Positions 1 through 10,046 of a stretch of 64,000 nt of DNA are shown here, piece by piece; position 1 is the stretch's first letter, and the number at the start of each line of letters is the position of its first letter. Under the pieces are notes generated by a model. It had not been told where the DNA came from. It saw only the letters and a program-made list of their open reading frames with translations, and made no database searches. Position numbers and translations under genes: made by a program. Source of the stretch: Naumovozyma dairenensis CBS 421 (Eukaryota; Ascomycota; Saccharomycetes; Saccharomycetales; Saccharomycetaceae); the NCBI RefSeq assembly GCF_000227115.2, contig NC_016484.1:806001-870000 (forward strand), in the 5' to 3' direction.

Positions 1-66
1 GTTCAATTCAGCGTAGAAGACACCGTCAGCGACTAGCTTTCTTTTCTTGGAAATTAAGGCGACCAT
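1..66 (-). CDS. RPS3: Ribosomal protein uS3 (Rps3), 5' end only
   Basis: The first 22 codons are visible, reading leftward from an ATG at 66-64 and leaving the window at base 1. They encode MVALISKKRKLVADGVFYAE followed by LN, which matches the conserved N-terminus of yeast Rps3. This protein of the small ribosomal subunit lines the mRNA entry channel and carries a KH domain, which lies outside the window. The identification is supported by order: RPS3 lies next to RHO5 in S. cerevisiae (YNL178W and YNL180C) in the same divergent arrangement. Only the start can be assessed. Confidence 0.95.
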   Translation of the reverse strand, partial: MVALISKKRKLVADGVFYAELN

Positions 67-229
67 TTTTGGGGATATGTGCTATGAGTTGTTGATTTAA
101 GAAAGTATTAGAAAACGTTTGTTAAAAAATTAACCTCCATATTGAAATTGTATTTTCTAAATAATATTTTGACATACAGCTATTAACTTTTCTAGCAACA
201 ATAATATTATCAATATCCAGATTTCTTAC

Positions 230-352
230 GAGGACTCATCGCCTTTGGCGAGCATCTTAACTTTAGCCGAGTTTTTCACCAAGTTTTTTGAAATTTTCAA
301 AAAATGTCCCTTGAACTATAAAATGTCTGGGTCTTTGTAACATCCATACATA
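230..352 (-). promoter_or_regulatory. RPS3 upstream control region: Rap1-like, PAC and RRPE-like motifs
   Basis: Three motifs typical of ribosomal-protein and ribosome-biogenesis promoters lie 170-290 bp upstream of the RPS3 start. AACATCCATACATA at 339-352 closely resembles the Rap1 site of ribosomal protein genes. ACTCATCGC at 234-242 is a PAC element read on the minus strand. The T-run/GAAATTTTC/A-run at 284-304 resembles an RRPE. Motif matching was by eye; occupancy is inferred. Confidence 0.55.
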
Positions 353-891
353 AATACCAAACAGTCATAAATTTTAAGCATTCATTGCAATTTCATGGCT
401 GTGACAGGATATTTAGTAGTCAAGAATCAACACCAATACGTAGCGTTAGATTACTTGCTCTACTCAATATACCTTGCCCTTTCGGGTAAATCTCCTACAC
501 TACCTATCAATATCTTTAACAAGCCTGTTTTCTTTTTACTTTTATTTGAGTTGTCTTTCATATACAGGTAACTTAACCAATTTATTCCGATTCAAGCGCT
601 TATATGAGTATTCCCATTATCCTAATTTAGAAATAGATATTCAAAGCTTTTCTTTTTATTATACAAATGGTATTGATATATAGGTGGATAAAACAAGCCA
701 CGAATCATACACAATCGTGTCGAATACAATGGTCGACGTTTAGATTTGAACAATCTCTGTATCTCAACCGGGGATGATACTTTGATGATCACACATTAAT
801 TTCAAACTGTAGGAATGAAATGGTGCTTATTCAAAGTATTTTTGGTATAAATGTTACATTTTTGTACGTATGAACAAGGGTGATATGACAC

Positions 892-898
892 TTACCCG
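892..898 (+). promoter_or_regulatory. Reb1-like site (TTACCCG)
   Basis: TTACCCG is the core of the Reb1 general regulatory factor site. It lies about 830 bp from RPS3 and 3.2 kb from RHO5, so it could mark a nucleosome boundary or a non-coding transcription unit in the large spacer. A 7-mer match alone is weak evidence. Confidence 0.3.
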
Positions 899-1049
899 CC
901 TGCGTTGTTCAGACATCACCACTTGCTTTCTGACTTATTCAATTCGATTACCCATTTAAATGAGGTAAATTATGTCAAGATCTTGACTTTTCATTTTTGA
1001 AAGTTTTACAAAACGAGTGATTTACGTATTTTACGAAGTTTCTCCTTGG

Positions 1050-1064
1050 ATTACGTAACGTAAT
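1050..1064. repeat. 15-bp palindrome
   Basis: ATTACGT and its exact reverse complement ACGTAAT flank a single central A. Short, but one of a series of palindromes in this spacer. Confidence 0.7.
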
Positions 1065-1363
1065 GACTTATTAAAGATACTTTGTTGGAAATCGGGATTA
1101 CCTTTACTTCCTGACGTTCCGGTCAATAACGTATCCTTTAATTTATGAACTTCGTCTTCGGTCAACAATTAACAAATTCCGAAATAGACGGAGGATTCAC
1201 TGGAAAAGAAAGACAGGCAAAACTTCTTAAACGCCGTGGACAAAAATAAAGTTTTTTGCCTTCACTAAGAAAAAGGTTCGCACAGTATTTTCGTAGTAAC
1301 ATTAACGTCAAGATTCTTCAGTTAACGGTGTTCAAAGAAATGTTCTTGGAGAATATCCATTCT

Positions 1364-1384
1364 CTCTGTACAACTTGTACAGAG
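1364..1384. repeat. Perfect 21-bp palindrome
   Basis: CTCTGTACAA is followed by one C and then its exact reverse complement TTGTACAGAG. Ten perfect base pairs around a one-base centre suggest either a cruciform-capable site or a dimeric protein site; a one-base loop is too short for an RNA hairpin, which would need to open two or three more bases. No gene overlaps it. Confidence 0.8.
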
Positions 1385-1672
1385 TGTTGACACAGCTACG
1401 TACGTTTATTAAAGATTTCTTGATGATTATGTGAATTAACTTCTGCGTTTTAAAGCCCTCATCATGTTACATAAGTATGTAGGAAACCCCTGTGCAGCCA
1501 AGAGTTAGAAAACCATCATGCCGTTCGTACCTACGCCTTACTTAGAGTTTCAAGATTGGCTCAAAGCCTATGTTTTCATATTTCTCAGTGTTTTAATAAG
1601 CGTGAAAATATTAGAAATCACTTTTAACCATTGTGTATACGTGTGGGAAAAAAACCACGCACCTTTCGTAGG

Positions 1673-1685
1673 CTACAAATTGTAG
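1673..1685. repeat. 13-bp palindrome
   Basis: CTACAA, A, TTGTAG: six perfect pairs around a single base, in the same palindrome-rich spacer. Confidence 0.6.
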
Positions 1686-2474
1686 GCGGATCCACTGTAA
1701 GAAGAAAAGTTTGTTCCTTTGAATAGAAGTTGTTATAGATGTTACTTATACAAAGTGTGTTGGGTGCTGGAGTCCCTTGTAGGTATGTACCCAGAATGTG
1801 TTGCACAGATAGCAAAAAAAATATGCCATAGGAAAATGCCCTGTACGTGAATATATGGGTAGGCAATATTTACATACTCTCGTCTTACTTCGGCCTAGTG
1901 TCTTCCATAGCTGGAGTGATAACTTCCAACAAATTTGTTTTTCGGGAAATACTTTCTGCTCTTTCTACCAACGGGTGTGTATAGGTCTGCGGGATAATGT
2001 GCGGATTACATATACAGGTCAGCAACTTCTTAACCCAAAACAAGCTTTGGTGCAGGAAAAAATAAAATCTACCTCGAAAAATAGTAGGAGCTGGCCAAAT
2101 TGAGAAAACACGATACTTCCTTTCTAGGGCTGTTTGGGCCCCTACCATCCCTACCCAAAACGTGGAGTTACGAACGTTTCTATAAAAACGACAGGATCCT
2201 GAGGTTGTGTGACACTTACCTTATAAAGAGGGTTACAGACTTCATTAATAATGGTTTACAAAAGTTGTAAGGTGAAACGAACTCGGCCAAGTAGGCGTCA
2301 GAAAAAGACCCATCCTCTTATTTCTACTTCCTCCAAACGATTCGAGAAAAGCCCAAAATTCGTTTTCTGCTGGGACCTAAATAGTAGATTTAGGGTATTT
2401 CTGAAATAGTACTTCTTGAAGCCGAGGTTTTCTCTAAAACGTTAGGAACAGAGATGTTACGGGTAGGCTTGGTT

Positions 2475-2531
2475 GGGCTTCTTTTTAAAAAAGTTGCCCT
2501 CATAGTAAAGTGAATTCTTTCAAAGAAGCCC
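2475..2531. repeat. Inverted repeat, 10-bp arms, 37-nt loop
   Basis: GGGCTTCTTT at 2475-2484 is the exact reverse complement of AAAGAAGCCC at 2522-2531, and the pair extends one base outward (2474/2532). The GGGCTT/AAGCCC theme recurs nearby at 2584-2605, which suggests a dispersed module rather than chance. Confidence 0.6.
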
Positions 2532-2583
2532 ACCCCACTGGGTCTCTAAACCAAAAAGCCTGGTCGGTCTTCATTTTTGGCAG

Positions 2584-2605
2584 AAGCCCCAAAATTTTTG
2601 GGCTT
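2584..2605. repeat. 22-bp near-perfect palindrome
   Basis: AAGCCC...GGGCTT encloses an A-run/T-run centre. All positions pair except one (2590 against 2599). It shares its ends with the inverted repeat at 2475-2531. Confidence 0.65.
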
Positions 2606-3102
2606 TGTAACAGACGATCTCAGAATCTTTTTACCTACAATCTATATTCGTTCCTAATTAGAACCTACATCTTCTAAGAACCCCAATATTTTCACCTAGA
2701 TTTTTCCAGGAGCCCCAAAAATAAACCGCCAGCTCTCTCATAAAAAGCACGTCGACCCCAGCTGAGTACGGGGCTTACGTAATGCCCCACCCTTGCCTAG
2801 GTACGGGTACCGTGGAGTGATGAATATGAAAAAGATGAATTGAATAGTGCTGTTCTTATATAATGGTAAAGTAATGCTAAGGTAACAAGTAAAACTGTGA
2901 ACATTTCATTTCTCCGAATAACTCCCGCTAGTTATTCTTTTAAGTTACGTACGTAGTTTTTAAAGATCTTTATTCCCCTCTCAAATATTGAATCCAGGGG
3001 TCTTTCTCTTAGTTAGGGCAAGTTCCCAACGTGTATTTTCAACTCAAAAATTTAAAACGTTCTTTAAGGGCTTTCTACAGGGGGACAAATTTTGGTTTCA
3101 CC

Positions 3103-3123
3103 GTCCCTACTAGAAATAGGGAC
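3103..3123. repeat. 21-bp hairpin (7-bp arms, 7-nt loop)
   Basis: GTCCCTA at 3103-3109 pairs exactly with TAGGGAC at 3117-3123. It abuts the left arm of the larger inverted repeat at 3144-3279. Confidence 0.65.
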
Positions 3124-3143
3124 TGGAAAGACGTACCAAGGGG

Positions 3144-3279
3144 GAACAGAAGTGTTGCCACTTCTCTGGCCACTTGTGAAATCGGGTAACCAGGAAGACA
3201 GAGAGAACACCGAAGAACAACGCACATTCAGATTTTGATACAGCTGCAAGTGGCCACAAAAGTGGCCACACTTCTGTTC
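3144..3279. repeat. Large imperfect inverted repeat, 33-bp arms
   Basis: The left arm 3144-3176 and the reverse complement of the right arm 3247-3279 agree at about 30 of 33 positions; the similarity continues outward more weakly (GTACC/AG). The right arm contains the 8-bp palindrome GTGGCCAC twice, so the arms are themselves internally symmetrical. The 70-bp interior has no convincing coding frame. It could be a small non-autonomous element, a structured RNA gene or a multi-site regulatory region; the sequence does not decide. Confidence 0.75.
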
Positions 3280-3330
3280 TATCTGGGTACAACTTACCGT
3301 AGCATATAAAAAGTTAAATGTAAGAGTCTT

Positions 3331-3346
3331 TCATGCATATGCATGA
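3331..3346. repeat. Perfect 16-bp palindrome
   Basis: TCATGCATATGCATGA reads identically on both strands. It lies 725 bp upstream of RHO5. Confidence 0.7.
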
Positions 3347-4070
3347 GCCTTGACGTAAATGCTTCCAAAGCCTGTCCCACCTGGGTATGCACGTATATGT
3401 GTCCATACTTGAGGTAAAAAATTTACTTTATTGATTCCAAATTTCGGTAATATTGTTGCGAAAACGGCCAAGGTTCATAAAGCTTTCCTTGGCATTATTA
3501 GTTTCAAAATCAAAGATAAACAATGAACTTCAAGGGACATATCCATAAATAAGTATCATTTCGACACCTGTGCTTATGCATTTGTTTTTCATTTCCCTGC
3601 GTTTTTTCACTGTATCATTTCGAATCAATTTGAAACTGACATGAAAACTAATTGGTGCGATACTCCTCAAAATCCAGTTAATTGCTAAATTTCAAAAAAC
3701 AAAGTGCCGTAGAGTAAAATAACCGGCATGTCTTTCTTGAATTATATAGGAATTTTCCAGAATCATCCATTTCTGAAATATATAGACGCGCGTAATATAC
3801 AGCCACTCTTCTATAGATTACTTTCGTACAACCGGCCTGATCGATCATCTTTATTGCCAAGTTTTCTTGTGATCAACGTGAATTCAATCTTACTCAATTG
3901 TTCTCGTAGTGTCTCATCATATATATATATATCTATATCTTCCCTATTAAGCACGACTATTACAGGTGAAAGTGACCACTTTTAGAAAGAGATCAAGATC
4001 ATTTGTAGAAGAAAAAGAGACAAGAAAAGGAGTAACATAAAAACAGGACCATACTGAAGAAAGAAGGAAA

Positions 4071-5003
4071 ATGCATAACATCAAAATTTGCGTAATTGGA
4101 GACGGTGCAGTCGGTAAGACTTGTCTGTTAATATCCTACACTACGAACACGTTCCCACAAGATTATGTCCCTACTGTATTCGATAATTATTCGACCACTG
4201 TCTCTTTAACAAACCCATATACCAATATTTCAACAGATAGTAACAGTAATGCTAGTAGTTCAGAAAATAAAGAACTGTTTAAATTGAATCTATGGGATAC
4301 AGCAGGTCAAGAAGAATATGACCGGTTAAGGCCGTTATCATATCCGCAGACGAGTGTATTCCTAGTTTGCTTTTCCGTAGCAGAGCCATCAAGTTTTGAA
4401 AACGTTTTTGAGAAATGGATTCCTGAATTGAAACAAAGTGCAAATATTGAGAACTCTCAATTATATTTAAATTTCGGGAAATTACCAATTTTATTGGTTG
4501 GTACGAAATCTGATTTAAGGGATGATGAAAGTACTCAAGATAAACTACAAGAATCTGGTTCTGATTTTATTTCTTTGGATCAAATCAACGAACGGGTAAA
4601 GAAAGCTGGTTTGTTAGGTTATGTTGAATGTTCAGCTGCTACTCAATCTGGTATTAGAGAAGTATTTGAAAAAGCAATTGAGTTAGTGGTATTTGCTCCT
4701 GAACATTGGGCAGATGAAAAAGAAAGGAAACAGCAGGAAACAGAAAGAGTAAAAGTGGAGGCAGAGAAGAAGCAGAAAGCAAAAGAAGAGCAAGCAAGAC
4801 TGAGGAAGAACAAGGAAATAAAGGAGGCTAGGAATCTAAAACTTAAGAAACCTAAGGAAGTGCGTTCGTCTAGTTCAGAACCTGATAAACGACTCTCGAA
4901 AAGCCGATCAAAAGATACTGCAAATAAATCTCAAAGTAAATCAAACACAAGTATAAAAACCTCAAAAAAGAAGAAATCGAAAGGAGATTGTGTTATACTA
5001 TGA
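4071..5003 (+). CDS. RHO5: Rho-family GTPase Rho5 (Rac1-like)
   Basis: This encodes a 310-residue membrane-anchored small GTPase. In S. cerevisiae Rho5 acts in cell wall integrity, oxidative stress, nutrient and osmotic responses with the Dck1/Lmo1 exchange factor. The P-loop GDGAVGKT is at residues 10-17, the effector region TVFDNY at about 35-40, [12 protein letters not shown] at about 75-86 and GTKSDL near 143. An Asn/Ser-rich insertion of about 20 residues (46-68) sits just before the WDTAG motif and is typical of Rho5 rather than of Rho1 or Cdc42. A Lys/Arg-rich polybasic tail leads to the C-terminal CVIL, a CaaX box whose final Leu predicts geranylgeranylation. It is convergent with PBR1, as in S. 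cerevisiae. Confidence 0.95.
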   Translation: MHNIKICVIGDGAVGKTCLLISYTTNTFPQDYVPTVFDNYSTTVSLTNPYTNISTDSNSNASSSENKELFKLNLWDTAGQEEYDRLRPLSYPQTSVFLVCFSVAEPSSFENVFEKWIPELKQSANIENSQLYLNFGKLPILLVGTKSDLRDDESTQDKLQESGSDFISLDQINERVKKAGLLGYVECSAATQSGIREVFEKAIELVVFAPEHWADEKERKQQETERVKVEAEKKQKAKEEQARLRKNKEIKEARNLKLKKPKEVRSSSSEPDKRLSKSRSKDTANKSQSKSNTSIKTSKKKKSKGDCVIL

Positions 5004-5592
5004 AACTTATTCTCGATCCCCTCCATAAATATCGCAATATAATATACCATATCGGTTTATGCATGCTTTAGAACAAAAATGCCGGATTGTCATTTCATTA
5101 TCATCGAAACAAAAACAAAAATCGCTAATCGATACCTCAAAACGCAATTACATATTTAATATTCACAAAATTCTCGCCCACTAAACAGCATCTGCTAAGG
5201 TCAGTTTGCTTCATTCTACTTCAAATTATGAGACAACGAAAAAGCTACTCCATACACGAAAATTCATAGATTTTTTTCTTCGATATAATTTTGTAAATAT
5301 TGAGTTCATATACGAACGTTACAAATATACTTGTATCAATATTTATCCTATTTAACGTGCCGCCTACATAAACAGAACAAATAACAAATGATAATACCAA
5401 CAGACTTAAAGGAGCAAGTTATGATGCAACTCTCTTTATCGAGTAGCTCATGTGAAGGGGTTAAAAAGAGGATAAATAAGTGCTTTTAAGTGAATGAACT
5501 ATTATTAACGATGAATTAGGTGCGACGTTATTGTTTAGTTACTATGTAATTTCTATAAGAAAAATATCGAATAGATGCGGAACATCACTAGA
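5004..5592. other. Convergent 3' spacer RHO5/PBR1
   Basis: About 590 bp of A+T-rich sequence holds the 3' ends of two converging genes. I see no gene, repeat or RNA signature in it. Confidence 0.6.
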
Positions 5593-6894
5593 CTACTTCT
5601 TCTTCTTCTTATTCAGGTTTTGTTTCGGTTTCTGCTTCTGCTTCTGATTCTGCCTTTGTTTCTCTGTTTTAGCTTTACTTTCTTTAGAGGAACTAAACTC
5701 CGACGAAGCAGAAGATGCAGTTTCTTTTTTTAACGCATTTCTTTTCATGGCCATTTGCTTCTCTAATTCTAATATTTTCTTTTCAGTATTATCAAATAAT
5801 TCCTTTTGTAATTCTTCATTATCAAATTCTTTACGAGAAAACTTAACAATTGAACAATCAGAAATATATTTCACTTTCTCATCTTTCAAATTAATTTCTT
5901 CTAGTTCTGGTGTCATCAATGAATATAATAAACTTTGTGCACCCCTATTAGCACTCTTTGTGAATAACCATAATAAAGGATATAAGATGATCGAATAGAG
6001 GAAAATCAATACTAAAACGGATCCATTACTTATCACACGACGTAAACTTGACGATCTCATAGTACCTGGTTGAACCATTGAAACCGTCACATTCTTCCCC
6101 GTTCTTTCGACACCTTCCTTTTGTTTAGTCTTAATATCATTTATGATTCTCCTTTGTAATTCCATCATACATAAACCAAGCTGTAATTTACTACTAGAGA
6201 AGAACTTCAATGGTCTATCATATTTAGCAGATTGCCAAAGTGGATCGGTGACATTAATTTCACCGAATACCTGTAACCAACAAGTAGTAACAATAATTCT
6301 AACATCACGATCTGGAGGTTGAGCTTTAAAACTTGGTTGTAACAAATTCAACAAATGGAACACTCCCACAAAATTAGTAGCCATTTGTAATTCCAATCCA
6401 TCTTCTGATGACCGTCTTGTAGGACGAGAAACAATCGGCAACCCCCATGGTTCCATATCTCCTGACATGACGATGACACCATCCAATCTCCTCGGAGGAG
6501 AATTATTCAACCAATTAGTTGCAAATTTCCGGACTTCCCAAAGATTATTCAAATCACATTGTTCCATAAAGATCAATTCATTCCCAGTCTTATCTCTCAA
6601 ATCTTCACACCATTCAGTAGACCATTCATCCACTTCTCTAGTTAAGATAATCAATTGAGCACCCAATTGAGCCATTTGCAATACAACGGATGTCCCCATT
6701 CCTTGAGATGTGGCACCGGTTACTATGTAGACTTTCCCATGCAATTTTCTTTCCCATGTATTAGATGGACCACGAGACCAATATTTGATGGCACTAGCCC
6801 CTAGGACGTACGGTAATGCCCTTTTGATGGGTTCATAGTATGGGATCTTGTCGGTTCCCTCAAATAGCGCTGTTCCAATAATGTTCAACGGCAT
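5593..6894 (-). CDS. PBR1: Short-chain dehydrogenase/reductase-like protein Pbr1
   Basis: This 433-residue protein has a Rossmann nucleotide-binding core: KVYIVTGATSQGMG (about residues 53-66) is the glycine-rich cofactor motif. A short N-terminal hydrophobic stretch (ALPYVLGASAI) and a membrane segment VLVLIFLYSIILYPLLWLF (about 290-310) suggest membrane association. In S. cerevisiae the homologue (YNL181W, 407 residues) is an essential putative oxidoreductase needed for cell viability and linked to haem or lipid functions only tentatively. The C-terminal 60 residues are Ser, Glu and Lys/Gln-rich and end in a poly-Lys run, which makes the protein slightly longer than the yeast one. The substrate is unknown. 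It is divergent from IPI3 with about 870 bp between. Confidence 0.88.
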   Translation of the reverse strand: MPLNIIGTALFEGTDKIPYYEPIKRALPYVLGASAIKYWSRGPSNTWERKLHGKVYIVTGATSQGMGTSVVLQMAQLGAQLIILTREVDEWSTEWCEDLRDKTGNELIFMEQCDLNNLWEVRKFATNWLNNSPPRRLDGVIVMSGDMEPWGLPIVSRPTRRSSEDGLELQMATNFVGVFHLLNLLQPSFKAQPPDRDVRIIVTTCWLQVFGEINVTDPLWQSAKYDRPLKFFSSSKLQLGLCMMELQRRIINDIKTKQKEGVERTGKNVTVSMVQPGTMRSSSLRRVISNGSVLVLIFLYSIILYPLLWLFTKSANRGAQSLLYSLMTPELEEINLKDEKVKYISDCSIVKFSRKEFDNEELQKELFDNTEKKILELEKQMAMKRNALKKETASSASSEFSSSKESKAKTEKQRQNQKQKQKPKQNLNKKKKK

Positions 6895-7766
6895 TGCTTA
6901 TGAGTGTTTGATAGTTCTCGTATGTGACACTAATATATATATTATATACTTGATTTGAAGTTGATATTATGACTTCTCATGAGGATGAGATCATTTATAG
7001 TGTGAAGGTTTTCCTCATTGTCTATGGACTTTATGTTAGTATGTTCTGTCAAACGCGTAAAGTTACGCGTCGCACACACCCAGCTTGTATTGCCACACAA
7101 ATTTGTACTGTAGATTTCAACCATTAAATAAGACGAAAACAAGTAGAGGTATCTGCAATAATTATTCATGTACTATATAAATAACACATACATATTCTAT
7201 ATGTTTGAAGACTTACTTAGCAGTACACTATACAAGATATGTGGATATCATCCCCTTTCTTCTTATATACACAGACTACCAAAATTCGATACTGTTATTC
7301 GAACTCGAACTATCTTATCTGTAAGTCAACCAAAATGATGAGAACAGATAGCCATTGCTATGTCTTACTTAATTACACTATATAACTTAAAATGGAAAAG
7401 AAACTATTGTGTCAGACGCCTTAACGTTAGTATGTATGTATGTACCATATATTACACAGCATAACTCAGGTGTTACCCTCTGGCGGTCACATGTCAAGAA
7501 AATTTTTCCGGCAAAAGTATGAAAAATCTGAAAAATCTGAAAATTCAACTTATCTATTATCTCATCTCATCTCATCACATCACATCTCATCTCACCGCTC
7601 AAATAATACTACGCACGTATGTACTACATACTATTGCAGTAAAGTAATGTTATGTCAGTCTTTTATATAACATAAAGTTTGTAGTACCCTACGACAATCA
7701 AATTTTTACGGGTCACAGTCTTTAAGTAAGAAGACTACCTCGAGGAATATCATAATACCAAAAAAT
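6895..7766. other. Divergent promoter region PBR1/IPI3
   Basis: This 872-bp spacer contains the twin ACGCGT boxes, a CTCAT-type microsatellite at 7561-7595 and a duplicated TGAAAAATC next to it (7520-7540). A TCACATG E-box-like word lies at about 7487. No small gene is evident. Confidence 0.5.
7053..7070. promoter_or_regulatory. Twin MluI cell-cycle boxes upstream of PBR1
   Basis: ACGCGT occurs at 7053-7058 and again at 7065-7070, 12 bp apart centre to centre and 159-176 bp upstream of the PBR1 start. ACGCGT is the core of the MBF (Mbp1/Swi6) site, so G1/S expression of PBR1 is possible; IPI3 is about 700 bp away. Confidence 0.45.
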
Positions 7767-9455
7767 ATGGACGAACAATTGATTTTCACCACAACGAATG
7801 CTGGCACCATCACGAACATTCATTCCGGAGAACAATCCAATTTAAGACAATGTACAGTCGGCTCACCCAACAGTGCTGTTCAAGTAGGTCATAAATATTT
7901 ATTCGTGGCTCAAGAAGGTAAGGCATTGATTAACGTTTATAACATTTCTGGACCTCATAAGAGAGAATCCGTGGAACAAAGATTACCTCTACCTGAAATT
8001 GTTAAATGTCTTGAAGTAGTTGAAAACAATAATAGTAATGCAGCAGTAGCAGATTTCGATTTACCATACTTACTTTTGGCATCCACAGAATCAGGGAAAT
8101 TATATATTTGGGAACTAAATTCAGGAATCCTATTGAATGTGAAGCCAATGGCTCATTACCAATCCATTACTAAAATTAAATCTATAATGAATGGGAAATA
8201 TGTTATTACCTCTGGTAACGATGCAAGAGTTATTATTTGGCAAACAATGGATTTGATTGAACAAGATGACCCCAAACCTATTTGTATCTTGCATGATCAT
8301 TCTTTACCTGTCACTGATTTCCAAGTTTCTTTAACTCATGGTGATTTTTTGTCAAATTCTGGGTTGATATTATTCACCGCCTCTCAAGATTCTACGGTGA
8401 GATGTTATGATTTAAGATTGATCGCTACAGAAAATAACAAAAAGAAGAGAAGAAAAGTTAATAATTCCACTGATACTGAAGGACAACAACAACAACAACA
8501 AAATGATGATTTAAGTCAACCGCGTTTAATTGCTACATTTTCATTACCATTCCCAATCAATTCATTATGTCTTGATCCAGCTGATAGAGCCATGTATTTA
8601 GGTACCAATAATGGATGTTTTGCATTGGATCTATTTTACAAATTGAAAAATAATAGAATTGTAAATCTTTTACAATTAAATAATGAAGATAACAAATCTA
8701 AAATTTATTCATTGGTAGAAAGAATTCCACACGGTATACCACAAGATAGTAATTCATTATATGCCATTGGTCAATTATTATGCGACAAAGTTTCCTCATC
8801 TCATGTTACAGCATTGAAATCATCGATGGATGGTACATTATTAGCTATTGGTGATTCTATGGGGAAGATCTCTATCACCGAAATTTATTCCAAACAAATC
8901 TTGAAAACCTTACAACCTTTAACAAGTGGCCAAATATCAAATGGTCCCGTTATGAATTTACTTATTGAAACACAATTTAATGACACGAAGAATCAATTAA
9001 TTGGTATCATTTCCTCCTCTTCCAAATCTTCGTCTGGTTCGTCAACACAAAATAGTATGAAAATACCAACGTTACAAAGAATCATATATGATAAGGAGAA
9101 ATTAGGTCAATTACATGATATTTGGTTCCAAACAGGGGAGCCAATTGGAAGCAACAACATGACGATGCAGAGTAAGATAATAACGCCATTGAATGATTTC
9201 AATGGGTATTTAAATAATATAAAATCTCAAGAACTTATATTCCAAAAGCAACAAGAACAAGGGTCTACTGAAATTAAGACAATTCGAGAACAGACCATTA
9301 CATCGATAAACCCAAAGCAAGATACTACTACTGCTAACAAGGATAAAGAGATTGCCGAGTTGAAGAAGAACATAGCGACGTTGACAAGTGCATATAAGGA
9401 TCTACGTGACATGCATGAAAAATTATATGAAGAACATGAAAAACTGGCAAAATAG
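7767..9455 (+). CDS. IPI3: WD40 protein Ipi3 of the Rix1 complex
   Basis: This 562-residue protein (555 in S. cerevisiae) is built of WD40 repeats. Recognisable blades include [33 protein letters not shown] and [16 protein letters not shown], each ending in the usual hydrophobic-Tyr/Trp strand. A Gln run (QQQQQQ) follows a basic KKKRRK patch at about 232-245. The C-terminus has a predicted coiled coil ([22 protein letters not shown] onward). Ipi3 with Rix1 and Ipi1 processes ITS2 and remodels pre-60S particles with Rea1, and it has a role in pre-replicative complex assembly. The order RHO5-PBR1-IPI3-NPR1 equals YNL180C-YNL183C. Confidence 0.93.
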   Translation: MDEQLIFTTTNAGTITNIHSGEQSNLRQCTVGSPNSAVQVGHKYLFVAQEGKALINVYNISGPHKRESVEQRLPLPEIVKCLEVVENNNSNAAVADFDLPYLLLASTESGKLYIWELNSGILLNVKPMAHYQSITKIKSIMNGKYVITSGNDARVIIWQTMDLIEQDDPKPICILHDHSLPVTDFQVSLTHGDFLSNSGLILFTASQDSTVRCYDLRLIATENNKKKRRKVNNSTDTEGQQQQQQNDDLSQPRLIATFSLPFPINSLCLDPADRAMYLGTNNGCFALDLFYKLKNNRIVNLLQLNNEDNKSKIYSLVERIPHGIPQDSNSLYAIGQLLCDKVSSSHVTALKSSMDGTLLAIGDSMGKISITEIYSKQILKTLQPLTSGQISNGPVMNLLIETQFNDTKNQLIGIISSSSKSSSGSSTQNSMKIPTLQRIIYDKEKLGQLHDIWFQTGEPIGSNNMTMQSKIITPLNDFNGYLNNIKSQELIFQKQQEQGSTEIKTIREQTITSINPKQDTTTANKDKEIAELKKNIATLTSAYKDLRDMHEKLYEEHEKLAK

Positions 9456-10046
9456 CAATGTAATATTTAATAGATAAATCCATTTATACTTTTACGTACA
9501 CTCATATATATACATATATATACTCACATCTTCATCTTCATCTCCATTGCACTCATAATCATTATATAAGAAGAACTGAGTTGAATTGAATTGAAATTTG
9601 GCCGTTATCAATGACTAATTTTTCTTTCGAAAATACGTAATATTCGGGCCCTTGTGCGGGGGGTTCTGAGCAAACCGGGCCTAAAACAGGAAACTGTACC
9701 GTAGAGAATGGGAATTATGACGAACTGCAACATCTGACTGTTTAGATAATTAAGATATCTTGATAAGAAAAGGATCTAACGTAAAACCTATGTTTGATCA
9801 AATAACTTTCACATATTTCTCATATATCTAATCAGAAAATATTTGCTGGTAATAACATCAGATTGCCTTACTTATACAGTACAACCTTCACTTTTGTTGA
9901 TCGATTTTCTTTGACGTTTTTTCCTTGAAGGGGCATACACCATTAATAAACATTAACAAAGACTCAAAACCGATTATACACAAAGTTGATATTTAACTCA
10001 CAAACCAAAGATAATTAATTGAACCAAATTCATAGCAGGAAAAAAA
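9456..10046 (+). promoter_or_regulatory. NPR1 upstream region
   Basis: A 591-bp spacer, A+T-rich apart from a G-rich patch at about 9647-9690 containing GTGCGGGGGG, which resembles the Mig1 core (GCGGGG). A short ATG-free, A-rich leader precedes the NPR1 start. No gene seen. Confidence 0.4.

Larger units (their letters stand above)
67..4070. other. 4 kb non-coding divergent spacer between RPS3 and RHO5
   Basis: No open frame here looks like a real protein: the short ones (80-87 codons near 1624-2148) overlap on both strands and have no recognisable motif or biased composition. S. cerevisiae also has a long spacer between these two genes. From about 1000 to 3400 the sequence looks less A+T-rich than the flanks and is dense in perfect or near-perfect palindromes, listed separately. 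The outer parts hold the two promoters. I saw no tRNA, no obvious LTR and no confident centromere motif. Confidence 0.6.

Noticed and set aside
1624..2148. Overlapping 80-87 codon frames on both strands
   Set aside because: They overlap each other in opposite directions, have no motif, and S. cerevisiae has no accepted gene between RPS3 and RHO5.
67..4070. Centromere in the RPS3-RHO5 spacer
   Set aside because: I saw no CDEI-CDEII-CDEIII arrangement, and gene order across the spacer matches an S. cerevisiae chromosome arm. Unconventional centromeres of some relatives would escape this check.
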